The notes under the pieces: generated by a model | Seen by the model: only the letters and a program-made list of their open reading frames with translations | The model's database searches: none | What the model was told of the DNA's origin: nothing | Assembly: GCA_958448395.1 (NCBI GenBank) | Contig: CAUDDP010000018.1 | Span: 1-31,548 of the forward strand | Direction of reading: 5' to 3' | Length of the DNA stretch: 31,548 bases | DNA from: an uncultured Oscillospiraceae bacterium | Lineage (GTDB): Bacteria > Bacillota > Clostridia > Oscillospirales > Ruminococcaceae | Translations under genes and position numbers: made by a program | Shown: piece after piece, positions 7,140 to 16,018 of the stretch | Layout: each line of letters starts with the position of its first letter | Numbering within the stretch: the first letter of the stretch is position 1

Positions 7140-10100
7140 TTATTTGAAATATGCAACGCCGCTCTGGAAGATTTTCTGATCCTTTTCGCCCGGTACGTTG
7201 CGATAGAGGTTCGTACCAATTCGTTCGCTGTGTCCCATTTTACCAAAGACTCTGCCGTCTGGTGACGTAATACCCTCAATTGCCATCATGGAGGTGTTCG
7301 GATTGTAATGGATGTCCATGGTTGGGTTGCCATCCAAATCAACATACTGTGTTGCAATCTGTCCGTTTTCTGCCATTTGTGCAATCAGTTCCGGTGGGGC
7401 AACGAATCGACCTTCCCCGTGTGAGATGGCAACCGTGTGCAGGTCACCCACTTCACATCCATACAGCCATGGAGACTTGGTGGATGCCACTCTGGTGGTC
7501 ACCAGCATGGATTGGTGACGGGCAATTGTGTTAAAGGTCAGCGTTGGAGAATCGTGTTCCATTTCTACGATTCTTCCAAATGGCACCAGTCCCAGCTTAA
7601 TGAGTGCTTGGAACCCATTGCAGATGCCCAGCATCAAGCCGTCTCGATTCTGGAGCAGGTTGTGTACCGCATCCATAATTTTTGGATTGCGGAAGAAGGC
7701 GGTAATAAATTTACCGCTGCCCTCTGGTTCGTCACCGCCGCTGAAGCCGCCCGGAATCATGATAATCTGTGCATTTTTAATGCGGTCTGTGAAGGCTTCC
7801 ACAGACTCTGCAATCGCAGAAGCGGATAGGTTGCGGATGACAAAGACCTCTGCCCGTGCACCAGCACGCTCAAAGATTCTTGCGGTATCATATTCACAGT
7901 TTGTCCCTGGGAATACCGGAATCAAAACGCTTGGACGAGCGGTTTTGATGGTGGAGAACTGTTTCATCGAATTGTTGTAGCTGTAAACCGGAGGCTGTTC
8001 GTTTGTGGTCTTAATTCGGCATGGGAAGACAGGTTCCAGTTTCTTCTCCCAAATTTGCAGCAGCTGCGGCAGCTGCATGGTGTAGTTCGGGCAGACAATC
8101 GTCGTTTCTGCGGTAGTTGTACCAATTACCATCTCATTTTCTTCTGCCTCGCCGTTCAGTTCAATCAGGAACGCACCGCAGCACGGCTGGAAGAGTTCCT
8201 TTTCCGTCAGCTGCTTGGTAAATCGGAAGCCGATGCAGTTGCCGAAGCACATCTTTGCGATGCCTTCTGCTACGCCGCCGAAGTCAATTGCCCAGATGGC
8301 AGCAGCCCGATTGGCCTGAATGATTGCCTCCACTTGATCGAAGCAAGCCCGTACACTGTCGAAGTCTGGCAGACCGTTTTCCAGATAGGTCGGCTGTACC
8401 AGAATGACCTTGCTGTCTGTCTTCTTGAATTCGGTAGAAACCACCTTGTCTGCCTTGGCAGTGGAAACGGCAAAGGAAACCAGTGTTGGCGGAACATCAA
8501 TCTGTTCGAACGTACCAGACATGGAGTCCTTGCCACCGATTGCTCCGCAGGAGAGTTCCAGCTGTGCCTGGAAAGCACCAAGCAGGGCTGCCATAGGTTT
8601 GCCCCAGCGTTCCGGATTATTTTGTGTCCGTTCAAAGTATTCCTGGAAGGTCAGCCAGCAATGATGCCAACTGCCGCCGGCTGCGACAATCTTTGCCACA
8701 GATTCCACAACGGCACACATAGCACCGTGATAGGGGCTGTGGGTACTGATGATGGGATTATAGCCCCAGCCCATCAGGGAGCAGGTATTGGTTTCCCCTC
8801 GCAGTACTGGGATTTTTGCAGCCATTGCCTGTGATGGGGAGAGCTGATATGCACCGCCGAACGGCATCAGAACCGTACCGGCACCGATGGTGGAGTCGAA
8901 CATTTCGACCAGACCCTTCTGTGAGCAGACATTCAGGTTGGAGAGCAGTTCTTTCCAGCTTTCTGCACAGTCTGGCATAGTGGTCGGGGTTTCTGCCTTT
9001 GGAGCTGGAATGACAACATCTGTATATTTTGCAGCTCCATTGGAATTGAGAAATTCCCGGCTCAGGTCGACAATGGTCTTGCCGTTCCAGTGCATTTTCA
9101 GTCTTGGTTCTGCTTTGACTTCTGCCACAATGGTTGCCTCTAAGTTTTCTCTGTTCGCTGCCTGTAAGAAGCGTCCGGCATCTTCCTTTGCAACCACAAC
9201 TGCCATTCTCTCTTGAGATTCGCTGATGGCAATTTCTGTGCCGTCCAGACCGTCATATTTTTTCGGCACGGCATTCAGGTCAATTTCCAGGCCGTCGGTC
9301 AATTCGCCGATGGCAACGGAAACACCGCCTGCTCCAAAGTCGTTGCAGCGTTTGATCATCTGGGTTACATAGGGGTCACGGAACAGACGCTGTAACTTTC
9401 GTTCTTCCGGTGCGTTACCCTTTTGGACTTCTGCTCCACAGGATTCCAGTGATTCGATGGTGTGGGATTTGGAAGAACCGGTTGCACCGCCGCAGCCATC
9501 TCGACCGGTTTTGCCGCCGAGCAGGATGACGACATCTCCCGGAATCGGAGCTTCTCTGCGGATATTGCTTGCCGGAGCCGCACCGAGAACAGCACCGATT
9601 TCCATCCGCTTTGCCATATAGCCCGGATGATATACTTCTGCAACATGTCCAGTGGCAAGACCAATCTGGTTGCCGTAGGAACTGTAACCACTGGCAGCAC
9701 CGATCGTAATTTTCCGCTGCGGTAGCTTTCCGGCAATGGTGTCCTCTACTGGGACAAGCGGGTTGGCAGCACCGGTGACACGCATGGCTTGATATACATA
9801 GGAACGACCGGACAGCGGGTCACGGATGGCACCACCGAGACAGGTTGCCGCACCGCCGAACGGTTCAATTTCGGTTGGGTGGTTGTGGGTTTCATTCTTG
9901 AACATCAGAATCCAGTCTTCTTCCCGACCGGCAACATCCACCTTGATTTTGACGGAGCAGGCATTGATTTCTTCGCTTTCATCCAAATCGTTTAGTTTGC
10001 CGTCTGCCTTCAGCTTCTTGACTGCCAGTGTTGCCATATCCATCAGGGTAATTGGTTTGGCATCTCTGCCGAGCTCCTGCCGAATGTTCAGGTACGTATC

Positions 10101-10844
10101 ATAGGTATTCTGGATATAAGGGGCATCAATCTTGACATTCTGAATATTGGTGGAGAATGTGGTGTGCCGACAATGGTCAGACCAGTAGGTATCAATCATC
10201 CGAATTTCTGTAATGGTAGGGTCACGGTGTTCTGTGTTCTTGAAATAATCCTGACAGAATTGGATGTCATCCCAATCCATTGCCAGACCGTATTCTTTGA
10301 TAAAGTCTGCAAGCTGTTCTTTTGTGCGGTCACAGAAGCCATACAGCGTCTTGACTGCTGTTGGAATTTCATAGTTGGCATCCAGTGTTTCTGGCTTTTC
10401 CAGAGAGGCCTTCCGTCGTTCCACAGGGTTAATCAAATAGGACTGAATCCGTGCAAATTCTGCATCTGTCATATTGCCGCTGATAATATAAATCTGAGCT
10501 GTGCGAACCCGGCAGCGTTCTCCTTGCAGTAGAATCTGAATACACTGTTCACAGCTGTCTGCACGCTGGTCGAACTGTCCCGGCAGGTATTCCACAGCAA
10601 ACATTCTCTGATTGCCGGTGCATTCTGGAAGGGTGTCATAGGTGACATCGACTGCTGGTTCGGAAAAGACGGTCGGAATGGCTTTCCGGAACGCCTCCTC
10701 GGTCAGATGATCTGCATCATAGCGGTTCAGAATGCGAACGCCTGAAACGCTGAGCCGAAGGGCAGTTTGCAGGTCATTTAAAACAGACTGTGCTTCTACC
10801 GCAAATTTCGGCTTTTTTTCCACATAAATTCGATAAACAGACAT
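7140..10844 (-). CDS. purL: Phosphoribosylformylglycinamidine synthase, large fused type
   Basis: PurL converts FGAR, ATP and glutamine to FGAM in the fourth step of de novo purine synthesis. The 1234-residue form carries all parts in one chain: a PurS-like N-terminus, two AIRS-like ATP-grasping halves (FKNETHNHPTEIEPFGGAATC in the first), and a C-terminal glutamine amidotransferase with PVFPGTNCEYDTAR, the nucleophile Cys in GICNGFQ and the His of SHGEGRF. No separate purS or purQ is needed. The start ATG at 10844 has AAAAGGAGT at 10851-10859; upstream ATGs in the frame lack a site. It begins four bases after the mtaB stop, so it depends on the mtaB promoter. No other purine gene is adjacent. 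Confidence 0.97.
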   Translation of the reverse strand: MSVYRIYVEKKPKFAVEAQSVLNDLQTALRLSVSGVRILNRYDADHLTEEAFRKAIPTVFSEPAVDVTYDTLPECTGNQRMFAVEYLPGQFDQRADSCEQCIQILLQGERCRVRTAQIYIISGNMTDAEFARIQSYLINPVERRKASLEKPETLDANYEIPTAVKTLYGFCDRTKEQLADFIKEYGLAMDWDDIQFCQDYFKNTEHRDPTITEIRMIDTYWSDHCRHTTFSTNIQNVKIDAPYIQNTYDTYLNIRQELGRDAKPITLMDMATLAVKKLKADGKLNDLDESEEINACSVKIKVDVAGREEDWILMFKNETHNHPTEIEPFGGAATCLGGAIRDPLSGRSYVYQAMRVTGAANPLVPVEDTIAGKLPQRKITIGAASGYSSYGNQIGLATGHVAEVYHPGYMAKRMEIGAVLGAAPASNIRREAPIPGDVVILLGGKTGRDGCGGATGSSKSHTIESLESCGAEVQKGNAPEERKLQRLFRDPYVTQMIKRCNDFGAGGVSVAIGELTDGLEIDLNAVPKKYDGLDGTEIAISESQERMAVVVAKEDAGRFLQAANRENLEATIVAEVKAEPRLKMHWNGKTIVDLSREFLNSNGAAKYTDVVIPAPKAETPTTMPDCAESWKELLSNLNVCSQKGLVEMFDSTIGAGTVLMPFGGAYQLSPSQAMAAKIPVLRGETNTCSLMGWGYNPIISTHSPYHGAMCAVVESVAKIVAAGGSWHHCWLTFQEYFERTQNNPERWGKPMAALLGAFQAQLELSCGAIGGKDSMSGTFEQIDVPPTLVSFAVSTAKADKVVSTEFKKTDSKVILVQPTYLENGLPDFDSVRACFDQVEAIIQANRAAAIWAIDFGGVAEGIAKMCFGNCIGFRFTKQLTEKELFQPCCGAFLIELNGEAEENEMVIGTTTAETTIVCPNYTMQLPQLLQIWEKKLEPVFPCRIKTTNEQPPVYSYNNSMKQFSTIKTARPSVLIPVFPGTNCEYDTARIFERAGARAEVFVIRNLSASAIAESVEAFTDRIKNAQIIMIPGGFSGGDEPEGSGKFITAFFRNPKIMDAVHNLLQNRDGLMLGICNGFQALIKLGLVPFGRIVEMEHDSPTLTFNTIARHQSMLVTTRVASTKSPWLYGCEVGDLHTVAISHGEGRFVAPPELIAQMAENGQIATQYVDLDGNPTMDIHYNPNTSMMAIEGITSPDGRVFGKMGHSERIGTNLYRNVPGEKDQKIFQSGVAYFK

Positions 10845-10848
10845 ACGA

Positions 10849-12183
10849 TTACTCCTTTTGTGATGAATTTGCATTGTCTTTCGGCACAATGTGCCCGAAA
10901 CAGCAAGCAGAATCGCTTTTCTCTATTCTAACATAAAAAATCAATTTACGCAAACTTTTTTTAGAGCTTTCCGCAGGAATTTTTACTGGCGTAAAATCAG
11001 GTGTGTGCCCATTGTGAAATACAGCATCCCGTTCCCGTTCAAACAGCACCGGCAGCGTCATGCCAACACGGCTTTGCAGGAAGGCAGTTCGGGCGGTCTG
11101 TGCGATTTGCTGCATGGCAACCATGCGGCTGTGTTTTACACTGTCTGGTATTTGGTCAGGTCGTTTCGCAGCTGGCGTGCCGGAACGAGGGGAGTAGCGG
11201 AATACGTGAATTTTTGCGAACTGCATTTCTCTTGCAAAAGTAAGCGATTCTGCAAAGTCTGTATCGGTTTCGCCGGGAAATCCAACCATGAGATCGGTTG
11301 TAATGGAGCAGGTTGGAAATCGTTTGCGAATGGCATGGCAAAGTGCCGCATAGTCAGCCGTGGTATATCGCCGGTGCATTTCTTTTAAAGTGCGGTCACA
11401 GCCGCTTTGCAGGGATAAATGAAACTGTGGGCAAAAAGCGGGAAGAGCAGCGAGGGCGTCTAGTAATGGTTCGGTTATGCGTTCTGGTTCCAGTGAACCA
11501 AGGCGGACACGTTGGATACCGGTTGTTTCACAGCAGAGCTGAACCGCTTCCAGCAGCGAGCCACCCCATTCCTTGCCATAAAAGGCAAGATTGATGCCGC
11601 AGAGGACAACCTCTTGATAGCCCTCCGCTGCCAGTTGTTGTACTTCCGCTTGCAGGACATCTCGTGGCATAGAACGGCAGCGACCCCTTGCATAGGGAAT
11701 AATACAGTAGCTGCAAAAACAGTTGCAGCCATCTTGGATTTTCAGAAATGCCCTTGTGTGATCGGCTGGTATATGATGTGGCAGACAGGCAAATGCCTCT
11801 TTGCCATTATAAGCGGTCACTTGTTTTAAGGGTCTGCGGTTTTCCGCTAAAAACTGTGCTACCAGCTGTGGCAATTGGGAACGATTCTGTGTACCGGTGA
11901 CAATATCCGCTTCCGGTAACGCAGCCGCCGCCGTCGGATAAGCCTGTGCATAACAGCCGGTCAGTACAATGATCGCCTTCGGGTTACCGGTACGCAGTTT
12001 GCGAAGTGCTGTATGCATTCGATTGTCACCGGATGCGGTTACCGTACAGGTGTTGAGAACAATCACATCTGCCAATTCGGGTTGCTGTGTAATCGTATAT
12101 CCGGCAGCCTGAAAGATTGCTTCCATGCCAGCTGTTTCACAGCTGTTGACCTTGCATCCAAGGGTAAAAAAGTAACATTGCAA
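10849..12183 (-). CDS. mtaB: tRNA t6A37 methylthiotransferase
   Basis: MtaB is a radical-SAM enzyme that adds the 2-methylthio group to t6A at position 37 of ANN-decoding tRNAs. The 444-residue protein shows the N-terminal MTTase cluster cysteines (C10, C46, C77), the radical SAM CxxxCxxC at C153, C157, C160, and a basic C-terminal region where the TRAM domain belongs. LGCKVNSCE distinguishes MtaB from MiaB and RimO. I chose a TTG start at 12183 because AGGAGG lies ten bases before it and the family N-terminus begins there; the frame stays open further upstream but without homology. Its stop lies in the purL ribosome site region, so the two are coupled. Confidence 0.93.
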   Translation of the reverse strand: MQCYFFTLGCKVNSCETAGMEAIFQAAGYTITQQPELADVIVLNTCTVTASGDNRMHTALRKLRTGNPKAIIVLTGCYAQAYPTAAAALPEADIVTGTQNRSQLPQLVAQFLAENRRPLKQVTAYNGKEAFACLPHHIPADHTRAFLKIQDGCNCFCSYCIIPYARGRCRSMPRDVLQAEVQQLAAEGYQEVVLCGINLAFYGKEWGGSLLEAVQLCCETTGIQRVRLGSLEPERITEPLLDALAALPAFCPQFHLSLQSGCDRTLKEMHRRYTTADYAALCHAIRKRFPTCSITTDLMVGFPGETDTDFAESLTFAREMQFAKIHVFRYSPRSGTPAAKRPDQIPDSVKHSRMVAMQQIAQTARTAFLQSRVGMTLPVLFERERDAVFHNGHTPDFTPVKIPAESSKKSLRKLIFYVRIEKSDSACCFGHIVPKDNANSSQKE

Positions 12184-12251
12184 TGAAAAAGTACCTCCTC
12201 TCAGGTGATACAAAAAGAAATGAAATATCGGATAAATTGCAAGTAAAACAG

Positions 12252-12294
12252 GGAATTTGTGTTTCTGTTTTGTTCTATTTGTCACACAAATTCC
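12252..12294 (-). promoter_or_regulatory. Leader hairpin upstream of mtaB-purL
   Basis: Within the ~150-base mtaB leader, a perfect 11-bp inverted repeat (12252-12262 with 12284-12294) encloses 21 bases. On the transcript it is followed by CTGTTTTA. That could be a weak attenuator or a protein-binding hairpin. No purine riboswitch core is recognisable. The rest of the 335-base gap 12184-12518 holds two promoters and a leader only. Confidence 0.45.
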
Positions 12295-12343
12295 ACATAG
12301 TTTAGTGGGTGTGAATAAAAAAGAGGATTCTGTTTCCGTCCCT

Positions 12344-12372
12344 ATTATACTATAATCACGAAAATAAAGCAA
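12344..12372 (-). promoter_or_regulatory. Promoter of mtaB-purL
   Basis: On the minus strand TATAAT (12349-12344) lies 17 bases from TTGCTT (12372-12367). The -10 is perfect and the -35 is weak. It is back to back with the plus-strand promoter at 12378, with only five bases between the two -35 boxes. Confidence 0.6.
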
Positions 12373-12377
12373 TCATC

Positions 12378-12406
12378 TTGACAAAAAAAAAAAATTGTAG
12401 TATACT
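12378..12406 (+). promoter_or_regulatory. Promoter of the HPr-like gene
   Basis: TTGACA (12378-12383) and TATACT (12401-12406) are 17 bases apart, and the spacer begins with a long A-tract. The leader to the start at 12519 is about 105 bases. Confidence 0.85.
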
Positions 12407-12518
12407 AAAGGCAACAGAACGGAAAACGACAGTTACATCGCAATGTGTCGAGCCGCTCTGGACAGCAAAAGTCATACAAAAATATATGTTTGGGGTAGGA
12501 CCTAGGGAGGCATGCGTT

Positions 12519-12749
12519 ATGTATGAAACAATGATTTCTCTGCAGGCAATCAATGATGTAAAGGATTTTGTAAACACCGTGATGCTGTTTAATTATGACA
12601 TTGATCTGGTATCCGGTCGGTATGCAGTGGATGCAAAGTCCATCATGGGGATCTTTAGTCTGGATTTGTCCAAGCCAATTAAGTTGCAGGCACATACAGA
12701 AGATCCAGAAGCATTGATTAAGGCAATCGGCAAATTTATGGTAAAGTAA
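12519..12749 (+). CDS. HPr-like protein lacking the catalytic histidine
   Basis: The 76-residue product fits the HPr fold, the phosphocarrier of the sugar PTS. The regulatory block KSIMGIFSLDL is kept, with S41 matching HPr Ser46, the site for HPr kinase. The segment that should hold the phosphorylated His15 (HARPA) instead reads AINDVK, with Ala10 at the His position by hand alignment. It therefore cannot accept phosphate from enzyme I as HPr does, which recalls Crh of Bacillus, a regulatory HPr relative lacking His15. The start has GGGAGG at 12505-12510. It stands alone between a strong promoter and a strong terminator, with no PTS gene nearby. Confidence 0.8.
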   Translation: MYETMISLQAINDVKDFVNTVMLFNYDIDLVSGRYAVDAKSIMGIFSLDLSKPIKLQAHTEDPEALIKAIGKFMVK

Positions 12750-12787
12750 GTTGTCATTCAAAGATTGAGTAGAATAGTAAGAGGGAG

Positions 12788-12817
12788 AGAGCGGCAATCG
12801 CATTGCCGCTCTTTTTC
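12788..12817 (+). terminator. Terminator of the HPr-like gene
   Basis: A perfect 11-bp GC-rich stem (12788-12798 with 12802-12812), triloop and T-run. It makes the HPr-like gene monocistronic. Confidence 0.92.
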
Positions 12818-12915
12818 TGTCCAGTAGATGTCTGTTTCAGGCGATTTTTGCATACAATACAGTGGGCTGATATTCCGTTTAGAAAAATAGGTCACGCTGA
12901 TAGGGGTGTACAAAT

Positions 12916-14049
12916 ATGCGAAAACTCGTTGCAGGCATTTTGACTTTTTGGATCACACTTTTCTGTTGTCTGCCCATGCGGACGGCAGCAGAAGAAAATG
13001 CAGTTTCTGAATCGGCTTATGTGCTGCTGGAACAGGAGAGTGGTACGATACTGGCAGAACAGATGTCAGATGTTCCCATGCCGATGGGAATGCTTGCAAA
13101 GTTGATGACAATCCTGCTTGCGGCAGAACAGCTGGAGTCTGGCAACTGGACAATGGATACGGTACTGACCGCTTCTGACAGCGTAAACAACTGTAAAGGT
13201 GCAACCGTCTGGCTGACATCCGGTGAAACCATGACGGTTTCCGATTTGTTGAAAGCTGTGATTATTGGCAATGCCAATGATGCGGCTACTGTGCTTGCAG
13301 AAGGTGTTAGCGGCAGTCAGGATGCCTTTGTGATGGAGATGAATGCACGAGCCTTTGACCTGGGAATGCGGCAGACAATTTTCACCAGTCCGCAAGGTTA
13401 TGACGATTCCAGACAATTGACAACTGCAAAAGATATGGCACTGCTGTGCCGTCGGCTGGCAGATTTTGATATGCTGATTCCATATTTTCAGACATGGCGG
13501 GATTTCCTGCGGGGGGAGGCAACCGAACTGGTCAACGAAAACACGCTTTCCCGTACCTATGAGGGACACATTGGCTTTAAAGCAAGCCATACGGAGCAGT
13601 CCGGTTGGTGTCTGGCGGAGGGGGCAACCCGAAATGGTATGACCTGCATTGTTGTAATTCTGAATGGGGAGGAAGACCAGCGGTTTGCAGATGGCAAGCA
13701 GTTGCTGAAAACTGGGTTTTCGCAGTATCGTGTGATGCAGCCAGCATTTTCAGATGAGTTTCTGAAACCCATTCCGGTACGTGGCGGGGTGTCTGCTTCT
13801 GTTTGCTTTACTGCTGATTCCCTGCATGGTGTGGTAGTGCCAAAATCGCAGCCGGATCTGACCGCTGTTTTGCAGCTGCCTGCTTATGTGGAAGCACCTG
13901 TGCAGAAGGGGCGGAAAATCGGCAGTGTTGCATTCTATAATGGCGATACATTGCTGTATGAAACCGCATTGGTGACAGCAGAACCAGTGGAAGCGATGAC
14001 ATTTTCTCGTGCATTGACCAAAATTACAGTCAAAATGCTTAAATTTTAG
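12916..14049 (+). CDS. D-alanyl-D-alanine carboxypeptidase homologue, probably inactive
   Basis: The 377-residue exported protein aligns along its length with DacA/DacF peptidase S11 enzymes, which trim the last D-Ala from peptidoglycan stems. A signal peptide is visible (residues 1-25, basic start, hydrophobic core, cut near RTAA). All three penicillin-binding motifs are altered: SxxK is MLAK (M59, K62), SxN is NAN (N119-N121), and KTG is KAS (K222-S224). The surrounding sequence is intact (KLMTILLAAEQL, NDAATVLAEG, SGWCLAEG), so this is not simple decay. Hydrolase activity is unlikely; a binding or scaffold role is inference. The frame is open, with TAGGGGTG before the ATG. It follows the HPr-like terminator. 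Confidence 0.85.
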   Translation: MRKLVAGILTFWITLFCCLPMRTAAEENAVSESAYVLLEQESGTILAEQMSDVPMPMGMLAKLMTILLAAEQLESGNWTMDTVLTASDSVNNCKGATVWLTSGETMTVSDLLKAVIIGNANDAATVLAEGVSGSQDAFVMEMNARAFDLGMRQTIFTSPQGYDDSRQLTTAKDMALLCRRLADFDMLIPYFQTWRDFLRGEATELVNENTLSRTYEGHIGFKASHTEQSGWCLAEGATRNGMTCIVVILNGEEDQRFADGKQLLKTGFSQYRVMQPAFSDEFLKPIPVRGGVSASVCFTADSLHGVVVPKSQPDLTAVLQLPAYVEAPVQKGRKIGSVAFYNGDTLLYETALVTAEPVEAMTFSRALTKITVKMLKF

Positions 14050-14090
14050 TGTTTAATTTTGTTGAAAAAATACAAGAATCCGGATTTCCC

Positions 14091-14119
14091 TTGCAATTCG
14101 CTTGAAAATATAGTATGAT
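14091..14119 (+). promoter_or_regulatory. Promoter of pgi
   Basis: TTGCAA (14091-14096) and TATGAT (14114-14119) with a 17-base spacer precede a leader of about 75 bases. Confidence 0.6.
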
Positions 14120-14201
14120 GTATATGGTAAATTGGTAGGGGAGTGTCCTGTGTCGTGTACAGCATGCACCACCCTTTTATGAAATTGGAGGGAATGTAGT
14201 T

Positions 14202-15536
14202 ATGGCTTTAAAGCTGAATACCAAATATCTGGCACCTTTTGTTGGAGAAGAGGAGCTGAAAGGAATTGCACCAGCAGTAGAGGCGTGTGCAAAGATATTG
14301 CATGATAAGACTGGTCTGGGCAGCGATTTTCTGGGCTGGCTGACTTTGCCGACTGACTATGACAAAGAGGAATTTGCGAGAATTCAGGCTGCTGCAAAGA
14401 AGATTCAGAGCAATTCTGATATTTTAATTGTCATTGGCATCGGCGGTTCTTATCTGGGAGCACGGGCTGCCATCGAATTTTTACAGTCTTCTTTTTATAA
14501 TAATAAGAAGAAAGAGACGCCGGATATCTATTATGTCGGCAATAATATCAATCCGTCTTATTTGCAGGATGTGCTTGCAATCTGCGAGGGGAAGGACATT
14601 TCCGTAAACGTCATTTCCAAGTCTGGTACCACTACAGAACCGGCTCTGGCATTCCGTGTGTTCAAGAAGCTGGTAGAGGAAAAGTACGGTAAGGAAGGAG
14701 CAAAGGAACGGATTTTTGCGACTACCGATAAGGCAAAGGGCACGTTGAAGAATTTGTCAGACACCGAAGGATATGAAACCTTTGTTGTACCGGATGATGT
14801 CGGTGGACGGTATTCTGTTCTGACCGCAGTTGGTCTGCTGCCGATTGCTGTTGCAGGCTGCGATATTCAGGCATTGATGGACGGAGCTGCACAGGCACAG
14901 CAGGATTATATGGCGGATTTTGAAAACAATGACTGCTACAAGTATGCTGCACTGCGGAACATTCTTTATCGGAAGGGCAAGTCAGTGGAAATGCTGGTTT
15001 CCTATGACCCGAACTTTGTCATGATGTCAGAATGGTATAAGCAGCTGTTCGGTGAGAGCGAGGGCAAGGACAACAAGGGGATTTATCCGGCTGCTGGTGT
15101 CTTCTCCACAGACCTGCACTCTATGGGACAGTACATTCAGGAAGGTGCAAGAATTCTCTTTGAAACGGTTGTGGATATTAAAAAGCCAAAGCAGGATTTC
15201 TTCTTGGAACCGGATGCAGAAAATCTGGACGGTCTGAACTTCCTGACCAATCAGAATATGTCGGTTGTCAACCACAAGGCACTGGAAGGCGTAATTCTGG
15301 CACATACTGAGGGCGGCGTTCCAAATATGATTCTGGAACTGGATGATACCACAGAAAAGAGCCTCGGCTATTTGATTTATTTCTTTGAAAAGGCTTGTGC
15401 TATTTCTGGTTATCTGCTGGGTGTCAATCCGTTTAACCAGCCGGGCGTAGAAAGCTATAAGAAGAATATGTTCGCATTGCTGGGTAAGCCGGGTTATGAA
15501 GACCGCAAGGCAGAGCTGGAAGCAAAGCTGAACTAA
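14202..15536 (+). CDS. pgi: Glucose-6-phosphate isomerase
   Basis: Pgi interconverts glucose-6-phosphate and fructose-6-phosphate at the entry to glycolysis in the cytosol. The 444-residue size is that of the short Firmicute type. The phosphosugar-binding block IGIGGSYLGARAA, the SKSGTTTEPA loop, the signature DDVGGRYSVLTAVGLLP and the C-terminal signature GVNPFNQPGVESYK are all present, the last including the active-site Lys. The start has GGAGGG at 14188-14193. A small P-loop gene follows 43 bases later without a terminator, so they are likely cotranscribed. Confidence 0.98.
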   Translation: MALKLNTKYLAPFVGEEELKGIAPAVEACAKILHDKTGLGSDFLGWLTLPTDYDKEEFARIQAAAKKIQSNSDILIVIGIGGSYLGARAAIEFLQSSFYNNKKKETPDIYYVGNNINPSYLQDVLAICEGKDISVNVISKSGTTTEPALAFRVFKKLVEEKYGKEGAKERIFATTDKAKGTLKNLSDTEGYETFVVPDDVGGRYSVLTAVGLLPIAVAGCDIQALMDGAAQAQQDYMADFENNDCYKYAALRNILYRKGKSVEMLVSYDPNFVMMSEWYKQLFGESEGKDNKGIYPAAGVFSTDLHSMGQYIQEGARILFETVVDIKKPKQDFFLEPDAENLDGLNFLTNQNMSVVNHKALEGVILAHTEGGVPNMILELDDTTEKSLGYLIYFFEKACAISGYLLGVNPFNQPGVESYKKNMFALLGKPGYEDRKAELEAKLN

Positions 15537-15579
15537 ACAAAAAGAAAACAATGTCTTCTGACATGAAAGGAGCTTATTT

Positions 15580-15987
15580 ATGATACAGTTGATTACAGGT
15601 AAAAAGGGCAGCGGCAAGACCAAGGTTCTGATTGATCGGATCAATGGTGCCGTTAAGGATACCAATGGCTGTCTGGTTTGCGTGGAAAAGGGAGAAACCC
15701 TTCGCCGTTCTATCAGCTATAAGGTAAGATGGTGTGATGTGGAACAGTTCGCCATTGACAGCTTTGCTGCATTTTATGGCTTTGCAGCTGGTATGCTGGC
15801 AGGAAATTATGACATCAAGGAAATCTTTGTAGATGGTATCTTCCGGATTGCAGGTGCAGATTTCGATGAATTCGGTCTGATGCTGAATAAGTTGGACAAG
15901 CTGACTGGAGAAGATGTAACGGTTGTATTTACCGTTTCCGCAGATAATGAGGAACTGCCGACCAGCGTTACCAAGTTTCTGGACTGA
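15580..15987 (+). CDS. Small P-loop ATPase-like protein of unknown function
   Basis: The 135-residue soluble protein begins almost directly with a Walker A motif, GKKGSGKT (residues 7-14), and has a plausible Walker B strand, IKEIFVDG, near residue 87. The size suggests a single minimal P-loop domain with no attached module. I know of similar short proteins in Clostridia only as unnamed proteins. AAAGGAG (15566-15572) lies seven bases before the ATG. It is tied to pgi by position, but nothing in the sequence shows a link to sugar metabolism. Confidence 0.75.
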   Translation: MIQLITGKKGSGKTKVLIDRINGAVKDTNGCLVCVEKGETLRRSISYKVRWCDVEQFAIDSFAAFYGFAAGMLAGNYDIKEIFVDGIFRIAGADFDEFGLMLNKLDKLTGEDVTVVFTVSADNEELPTSVTKFLD

Positions 15988-16018
15988 TCCGCTTTTTACA
16001 GGTTTTTGAAAAAAAAGC

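Noticed and set aside
8055..8834. 259-codon plus-strand open frame
   Set aside because: Antisense to purL with no start signal; purL motifs run without a break through this region.
12184..12343. Purine riboswitch upstream of mtaB-purL
   Set aside because: No conserved three-way-junction core (such as TATA flanking the P1 stem and paired loops) could be found by eye.
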